Shown piece after piece: positions 33,808 to 38,096 of a DNA stretch of 38,096 nucleotides. The notes beneath the pieces are model-generated. The model saw only the letters and a list, made by a program, of their open reading frames with translations, did no database searches and was not told the origin of the DNA. Every line of letters starts with the position of its first letter. The first letter of the stretch is position 1. Location: positions 1 through 38,096 of the forward strand of contig CALUXI010000015.1 in NCBI GenBank assembly GCA_944324705.1, written 5' to 3'. A program made the translations under genes and the position numbers. The stretch is from an uncultured Acholeplasmatales bacterium (GTDB lineage: Bacteria; Bacillota_I; Bacilli_A; Acholeplasmatales; Anaeroplasmataceae).

Positions 33808-34251
33808 ATGAAATTAGAAGATTTATATCGTCAAGTTATTATGGATCATTATAAAAATCCACGTAATAAAGGTTTAGTTAAAGATCCAAATTATAAAGAA
33901 ATTCATCTTCATAATCCTTCTTGTGGTGATGATATTACAATTGAAGTTAAATTAAATGGTGATATTATTGAAGATGTGTTACAAGATGGTACAGGTTGTT
34001 CAATTTGTTGTTCATCTGCATCTGTAATGTCTGAAACTTTAAAGGGTAAAACAATTGAAGAAGCTAAAGAAATTATTGCTGATTTTTTCAATATGATTCA
34101 AGGAGAACCTTTAAATGAAACTAAAGAAGAAGAATTAGGTGAGGCTTTAGCTTATAAGGGGGTTTCGCAATTTCCAGCACGTATTAAATGTGCTACTTTA
34201 GCTTGGAAGGCATGTGAAAAAGCCTTAGAAGATGGTGAAGAAGATGAATGA
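33808..34251 (+). CDS. sufU: Zinc-dependent sulfurtransferase SufU
   Basis: The 147-residue protein accepts sulfur from SufS. The zinc ligands of Bacillus SufU are present as Cys39, Asp41 (NPSCGDD), Cys64 (GTGCSI) and Cys128 ([13 protein letters not shown]). It opens with the typical [18 protein letters not shown]. The segment after Cys64 reads SICCSSAS, so it has two extra cysteines (67 and 68) where Bacillus has SISMASAS. The C-terminus is acidic. GGAGG lies before the ATG. The gene ends in TGA, overlapping the sufB start region. Confidence 0.95.
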   Translation: MKLEDLYRQVIMDHYKNPRNKGLVKDPNYKEIHLHNPSCGDDITIEVKLNGDIIEDVLQDGTGCSICCSSASVMSETLKGKTIEEAKEIIADFFNMIQGEPLNETKEEELGEALAYKGVSQFPARIKCATLAWKACEKALEDGEEDE

Positions 34252-35638
34252 TAAGATTATAGATGAAGAATATAAATATGGTTTTAAAACGGATGTAAAT
34301 CCATATCTAACCTCAGGAAAAGGTTTAAATGAAGAGGTAATTAAGTTTATCTCTCATGCTAAAGGCGAACCAGATTTTATGCTAGAATATCGCCTTAAAA
34401 GTTATGAACAATTCTGTAAATTAGAAAACCCTAAATGGGGACCAGATTTATCAGGCATTAATTTTGATGAATATACTTATTATGTAAAAAGTACGGAAAA
34501 ACAAGCTCATAATTGGGAAAATGTTCCTACTAAAATTAAAGATACTTTTGCTAAACTTGGGATTCCAGAGGCAGAAGCTAAATATCTTGCCGGGACTTCA
34601 ACTCAATTTGAATCAGAAGTAGTTTATCATAAAAATTTAAAGGAATTAGATGATTTAGGAGTTATATTTTGTGACACTGATACGGCATTAAAAAAATATC
34701 CTGAATTATTTAAAAAATATTTTGGTACAATTGTTCCTAAAAGTGATAATAAATATGCGGCTTTAAATAGTGCAGTATGGTCTGGTGGTTCGTTTATTTA
34801 TGTTCCTAAAGGAGTAAAGGTGCCTAAACCAGTTCAATCATATTTTAGAATTAACTCTGAAAAAGTAGGACAATTTGAAAGAACTTTAATCATTGTTGAT
34901 GATGATGCAGATATTCATTATGTAGAAGGCTGTACAGCCCCTATTTATTCAAAAGATAGTTTACATGCCGCAGTAGTAGAAATTTATGTTGGTAAAAATG
35001 CTAAATGTCGTTATTCAACAGTTCAAAATTGGTCTAATAACATCATTAATTTAGTTACTAAACGAGCTAAAGTTATGGATAATGGTCATATGGAATGGAT
35101 AGATGGTAATGTTGGTTCTGGTCTAAATATGAAATATCCAGCTTGTATTTTAGCAGGCGATTATGCTAAAGGTACAACTATTAGTATTGCCTTTGCTTCA
35201 AAAGATCAATACCAAGACACAGGAGCCAAAATGATTCATTTAGGTAAAAACACTACATCTACAATTATTTCAAAATCAATATGTAGAGCTGGTGGTGTTG
35301 TTAATTATCGTGGCCTTGTAAGTTGTGGCAAAGAAGCTACAGGAGCTAAGAGTCATATAGAATGTGATACTTTAATTTTAGATAATGTTTCAAAAAGTGA
35401 CACTATTCCTACTAACATAGGGAAAAATAATGATATGTATATTGAACATGAGGCAACAGTGTCTAAAGTTAATGAAGATCAATTATTTTATTTAATGAGT
35501 AGAGGTTTAACAGAGGAAGAAGCCACAGAAATGATTATTATGGGCTTTATTGAGCCATTTTCTAAAGAATTACCAATGGAATATGCTGTTGAATTAAATC
35601 GTTTAATTAAACTTGAAATGAAGGACGCTATCGGCTAG
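34244..35638 (+). CDS. sufB: Fe-S cluster assembly scaffold SufB
   Basis: SufB is the core scaffold on which the cluster forms, together with SufC and SufD. It starts with the short [13 protein letters not shown] segment and contains the family motifs [79 protein letters not shown], and [23 protein letters not shown]. Its length of 464 residues matches Bacillus SufB (465). The ATG at 34244 is preferred; an in-frame ATG at 34232 would add four residues. Both lie inside the sufU end, so translation is coupled. Confidence 0.96.
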   Translation: MNDKIIDEEYKYGFKTDVNPYLTSGKGLNEEVIKFISHAKGEPDFMLEYRLKSYEQFCKLENPKWGPDLSGINFDEYTYYVKSTEKQAHNWENVPTKIKDTFAKLGIPEAEAKYLAGTSTQFESEVVYHKNLKELDDLGVIFCDTDTALKKYPELFKKYFGTIVPKSDNKYAALNSAVWSGGSFIYVPKGVKVPKPVQSYFRINSEKVGQFERTLIIVDDDADIHYVEGCTAPIYSKDSLHAAVVEIYVGKNAKCRYSTVQNWSNNIINLVTKRAKVMDNGHMEWIDGNVGSGLNMKYPACILAGDYAKGTTISIAFASKDQYQDTGAKMIHLGKNTTSTIISKSICRAGGVVNYRGLVSCGKEATGAKSHIECDTLILDNVSKSDTIPTNIGKNNDMYIEHEATVSKVNEDQLFYLMSRGLTEEEATEMIIMGFIEPFSKELPMEYAVELNRLIKLEMKDAIG

Positions 35639-35647
35639 GAGGATAAA

Positions 35648-36364
35648 ATGGAACTAATTTATGAAGCTAACTATCGGATGCGTACTAATGATTTTACTTG
35701 CCATGATTTAATAAGCCCTACTTCAATTTTAGACTCTTTTCAAGATGTGGCTGGTAATCATGCTAGTATACTTGGTATGGGTTTTAATGATATGGTAAAA
35801 AAAGGTTACTACTGGGTTGTATCAAGAGAAAAAGTTTCTATTTTAAATACAATAGAACCTGGATCAACTATTAAAGTAATTACTTGGCCAGAAAAGAAAA
35901 AAGGTGCTAGTTTTACTAGAAACTATAAAATAATTAACGACAGGAATGAAGTAGCCGTGGTAGGATCTTCAATATGGTGTGTTATAAATACAACTACTAG
36001 AAGACTTGAAAGAGCTAGAGATGTTGATTATGAAGGTGAAATTCATGATGAGGTAATCTATGATAAAATAAATAAATTAGATGAAAATATAAATTATCAA
36101 AATGAATATGGATATTTAATAAAATTTTCTGACTTAGACCATAATAAACATATGAATAACTCTAAATATATGGATGTCTTTTTAGATATTATGAATTTAA
36201 AAGAAAATGAAAAGATAGTAGATTTTCAACTTGATTTTGTTCATGAAGGAAAATTAGATGAAATATTAAAAGTTAAATATACTAAAATAGATAATAAATA
36301 TTATTTTGCTGGTTTCATAAATGATATTTTAGCTATTAGATCTGAGGTGACATTAAGTGAATAA
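35648..36364 (+). CDS. Acyl-ACP thioesterase
   Basis: This 238-residue hotdog-fold protein resembles bacterial acyl-ACP thioesterases (PF01643 type), which release fatty acids from acyl carrier protein. It has two hotdog halves: residues about 1-130 with SFQDVAGNHA and WVVSREKVSI, and residues about 150-238 with SDLDHNKHMNNSKYMD, which contains the conserved Asp, Asn and His of the family. AGGAGG precedes the ATG. It follows sufB by 9 bp and overlaps the next gene by 8 bp, so it belongs to the suf transcript. A direct link to Fe-S assembly is not known. Confidence 0.88.
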   Translation: MELIYEANYRMRTNDFTCHDLISPTSILDSFQDVAGNHASILGMGFNDMVKKGYYWVVSREKVSILNTIEPGSTIKVITWPEKKKGASFTRNYKIINDRNEVAVVGSSIWCVINTTTRRLERARDVDYEGEIHDEVIYDKINKLDENINYQNEYGYLIKFSDLDHNKHMNNSKYMDVFLDIMNLKENEKIVDFQLDFVHEGKLDEILKVKYTKIDNKYYFAGFINDILAIRSEVTLSE

Positions 36365-37616
36365 TTTTCTAAACTTTATGCGTGAAAGTGTTACAAATTA
36401 TCATGCTTGTTTAAATATAGAAAAGATATTAATTAAGAATAATTTTATTAAATTAGAAGAAAATAACTATTGGAAATTAGATTATAATAAAAAGTATTAT
36501 ATAGTTAGAAATGATACATCTATTATAGCTTTTACTACTCCAATTAAAAAAACTTTAAAGGGTTCAAATATAATAGCAAGTCATTTAGATTCTCCTACTT
36601 TTAAAATAAAACCGAATAATTTAATTAATGATGGTCATTATATTAGATTAAATACAGAGGTTTATGGTGGCCCGATCCTTTCTAGTTGGTTTGATAAGCC
36701 ACTAACTATTGCAGGTAAAGTAATAGTTAAAGAAGAAGATAAAATAATTACTAAACTTCTGTATATTGATCGTGACTTATTAATCATCCCAAATTTACCA
36801 CCTCATTTAGAAAGTAAGGTAAGTAAAGGTATGGAATATAATTTAAGAATAGACTTATTACCACTTTTAGGTATTGAAGGAAGCCTTACTTTACCAGAAA
36901 TAATTAGTAAAGAATTAAACATTAATTATCATGATATTCTAGATTTTGATTTAATGTTGGTCAATAGACAAAGAGCTAGGTTAGGTGGTTATAACAATGA
37001 ATTTGTTTTCTCACCGCAATTAGATGACTTATCTTCAAGTTATGCAACTTTAGAAGGTTTTATTAAATCTAATAACAATAATACTTTTAATTTCTATATA
37101 GCTTTTGATAATGAAGAAATAGGTAGTATGACACCTCAAGGGGCTGATTCACCGTATTTTAAAGATATAATGACAAGAATTTATAATAATTTAAATTATT
37201 CTATAGAAGAAGAATTAATCCTTAAAAATAATTCTTTTGTTCTATCTTGCGATAACGCTCATGCTTTAAATCCTAATCATCCCGAATTATTTGATCAAAA
37301 CAATAGACCATATTTAGGTAATGGTGTAGTTCTAAAATATAATGCTAATTATCGTTATACTACAACACCTACTTCAGCAAGTTATATTAAATTATTAGCT
37401 CAAAAAGCTAAGATAAACCTACAAACTTATACAAATAGAAGTGATTTAAGAGGTGGTTCAACATTAGGGGCTTTATTAATTAGTCAAGTAGCTATTAATA
37501 GTGCTGATATTGGTTTACCTCAACTAGCAATGCATTCAAGTTTAGAAGTTTGTGCAACTAAAGATATAATAGATTTAGTTAAATTAAGTGAAGAATTTTA
37601 TAATAATGTAAGATAA
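36357..37616 (+). CDS. M18 family aminopeptidase
   Basis: The 419-residue enzyme belongs to the dinuclear zinc M18 aminopeptidases (aspartyl aminopeptidase and bacterial ApeB relatives). Metal and catalytic motifs are visible: SHLDSP (His and Asp), QLDDLSS, DNEEIGS (Glu-Glu), SCDNAHA and MHSSLEVC (His). RGGSTLG is the conserved RxGST-type segment. The length fits the family (about 420-480). It would trim peptides in the cytoplasm. The start overlaps the thioesterase gene by 8 bp, and a terminator starts inside the stop codon, so it closes the suf operon. Confidence 0.92.
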   Translation: MNNFLNFMRESVTNYHACLNIEKILIKNNFIKLEENNYWKLDYNKKYYIVRNDTSIIAFTTPIKKTLKGSNIIASHLDSPTFKIKPNNLINDGHYIRLNTEVYGGPILSSWFDKPLTIAGKVIVKEEDKIITKLLYIDRDLLIIPNLPPHLESKVSKGMEYNLRIDLLPLLGIEGSLTLPEIISKELNINYHDILDFDLMLVNRQRARLGGYNNEFVFSPQLDDLSSSYATLEGFIKSNNNNTFNFYIAFDNEEIGSMTPQGADSPYFKDIMTRIYNNLNYSIEEELILKNNSFVLSCDNAHALNPNHPELFDQNNRPYLGNGVVLKYNANYRYTTTPTSASYIKLLAQKAKINLQTYTNRSDLRGGSTLGALLISQVAINSADIGLPQLAMHSSLEVCATKDIIDLVKLSEEFYNNVR

Positions 37617-37633
37617 GGCAGCAATGCCTTTTT
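37615..37633 (+). terminator. Intrinsic terminator of the suf operon
   Basis: AAGGCA/TGCCTT (37615-37620 with 37625-37630), GCAA loop and a T run. It begins within the TAA stop codon of the aminopeptidase gene. Confidence 0.85.
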
Positions 37634-37658
37634 CTTTTTCGTAAAATTTAGATTTATA

Positions 37659-37686
37659 TTGAATAAAAATAGAAATATGTTATACT
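37659..37686 (+). promoter_or_regulatory. Promoter upstream of a decayed or unrecognised ORF
   Basis: TTGAAT (37659-37664), 16-bp spacer, TATACT (37681-37686) with an extended TG at 37678-37679. No intact gene follows on the plus strand before the window end. Confidence 0.6.
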
Positions 37687-37760
37687 TTAATTAAAGAATG
37701 AACGAATCAATTTAAATTTTTGTGAATTTTTATTAATATACATTTTTAAATTTAAAACAG

Positions 37761-37893
37761 AAAGGGGATTTTAATAATTAGCTAACAATAAATATACTAG
37801 AAAGCCTACTATAAATAAATCAAGCTGATTTCAAAAAAATATAAAAATGAATTTTATCCAAGCTTAAAAAACCTTAAAGCTGACTATTTTTAA
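37761..37893 (+). pseudogene. Possible remnant of a small plus-strand gene
   Basis: A strong ribosome site AAAGGGG (37761-37767) lies about 75 bp after a good promoter, but no start codon follows at the right distance. At 37781 a frame reads ANNKYTRKPTINKSS and stops at 37828. From 37828 a second frame continues with SKKYKNEFYPSLKNLKADYF and stops at 37893. This looks like a gene that lost its start and was frameshifted. I do not recognise the family. The second part overlaps the likely terminator of the minus-strand gene, so chance open frames remain possible. Confidence 0.3.
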
Positions 37894-37914
37894 AAAAGTT
37901 TACACATTAAGGTT
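37866..37914 (-). terminator. Putative intrinsic terminator of the minus-strand gene at the window end
   Basis: On the minus strand, AACCTTAA (37907-37914) pairs with TTAAGGTT (37870-37877) around a 29-nt A/T-rich loop that can fold further, then a T run. It resembles the long-loop terminator after the lipoprotein operon. Confidence 0.55.
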
Positions 37915-37959
37915 AAAATAGCTTTTGTATATATCTTGATCTTTGAAGATTTTATATAG

Positions 37960-38096
37960 TTAATTTTGTGGAGTATATGCTTTATTCTTTTCATCTAAGA
38001 ACTTTAAAGTTTTAATTGTTTGTTCTAAAGAAAAAGAAAGATATGGAGAATCATTACCAATTGAATTTTTAGCAGCTAAAATAACACTTTCAGCTG
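37960..38096 (-). CDS. 3' end of an unidentified minus-strand gene, truncated by the window edge
   Basis: The minus strand is open from the window edge to a TAA at 37960-37962 and encodes 44 residues (AESVILAAKNSIGNDSPYLS... ending KAYTPQN). The codon choice, a balanced amphipathic pattern and the terminator downstream suggest real coding sequence. It looks like the C-terminal helices of a soluble protein, but the piece is too short to name a family. Confidence 0.6.
   Translation of the reverse strand, partial: AESVILAAKNSIGNDSPYLSFSLEQTIKTLKFLDEKNKAYTPQN

Noticed and set aside
33909-34091. Minus-strand open frame inside sufU
   Set aside because: It is a shadow of sufU across its zinc-ligand motifs.
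14926-34251. Mycoplasma-type code with TGA as tryptophan
   Set aside because: TGA ends yhaM (14926), walJ (22311), sufD (32590) and sufU (34249) at the expected protein lengths, and Trp residues in conserved motifs are encoded by TGG.
1-38096. CRISPR arrays, insertion sequences, prophage, tRNA or rRNA genes
   Set aside because: On reading through both strands I saw no regularly spaced repeats, transposase genes, phage genes or tRNA-like cloverleaf sequences. A tRNAscan or CRISPR finder run was not possible here.

Overview
The window is a compact, strongly AT-rich stretch of a low-GC Gram-positive (Bacillota) genome. The gene families and their order (WalJ next to RlmH, a sufCDSUB cluster, a MarR-controlled ABC exporter pair, YhaM, UPF0029/YigZ) fit the Erysipelotrichia/RF39-like gut lineages or relatives of the Mollicutes. 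TGA is a real stop here: it ends yhaM, walJ, sufD and sufU, and long ORFs use TGG for Trp. The standard bacterial code therefore applies, not the Mycoplasma code. Shine-Dalgarno sites are clear, many promoters have TTGnnn/TATAAT boxes with 16-17 bp spacers or extended -10 elements, and intrinsic terminators are short and often start inside the stop codon. The taxonomic placement is an inference from gene content only.

Layout. 1-3250: the 3' part of a surface protein anchored by a C-terminal membrane helix, an ECF transporter S component, a hemolysin III-like membrane protein and a HAD hydrolase. 3282-7382: a MarR regulator with a candidate operator over its own promoter, then two half-ABC exporters whose motif losses are complementary, as in heterodimeric multidrug exporters. 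7391-8895: a membrane-anchored protein with a long acidic linker and four DUF1508/YegP-like repeats. 8900-10001 (minus): a pectin methylesterase with an ambiguous start and a structured leader. 10111-15243: rpiB-upp, the divergent yigZ (minus), and a pulA-yhaM-small ORF operon. 15509-21425 (minus): an operon of two very large, related lipoproteins with a PrsA/SurA-like look, ending in tandem terminators. 21457-22808: walJ-rlmH. 22813-27313: a galacturonate operon, uxaB-uxaA-uxaC, with tandem promoters. 27292-31021: a small membrane protein, leuS and a pyridoxal kinase gene. 31051-37633: sufC-sufD-sufS-sufU-sufB followed by an acyl-ACP thioesterase and an M18 aminopeptidase in one apparent operon. 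37659-38096: a good promoter leading into what looks like a decayed ORF, then the 3' end of a minus-strand gene.

Functional links. The pectinesterase and the uxaBAC operon together suggest growth on pectin-derived galacturonate: demethylation, isomerisation by UxaC, reduction by UxaB and dehydration by UxaA to 2-keto-3-deoxygluconate. The KDG kinase, the aldolase, pectate lyases or polygalacturonases, uptake systems and the dedicated regulator are not in the window. The suf cluster supplies Fe-S clusters, which UxaA-type dehydratases are generally thought to need. The remaining genes are mostly housekeeping: translation, RNA decay, nucleotide and B6 salvage, glycogen or starch debranching.

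No CRISPR array, tRNA, rRNA, insertion sequence or prophage was recognised. The least explained parts are the two giant lipoproteins, the DUF1508-repeat protein, the short SufD, the small ORF after yhaM and the two gene-poor gaps (15244-15508 and 37634-37959).
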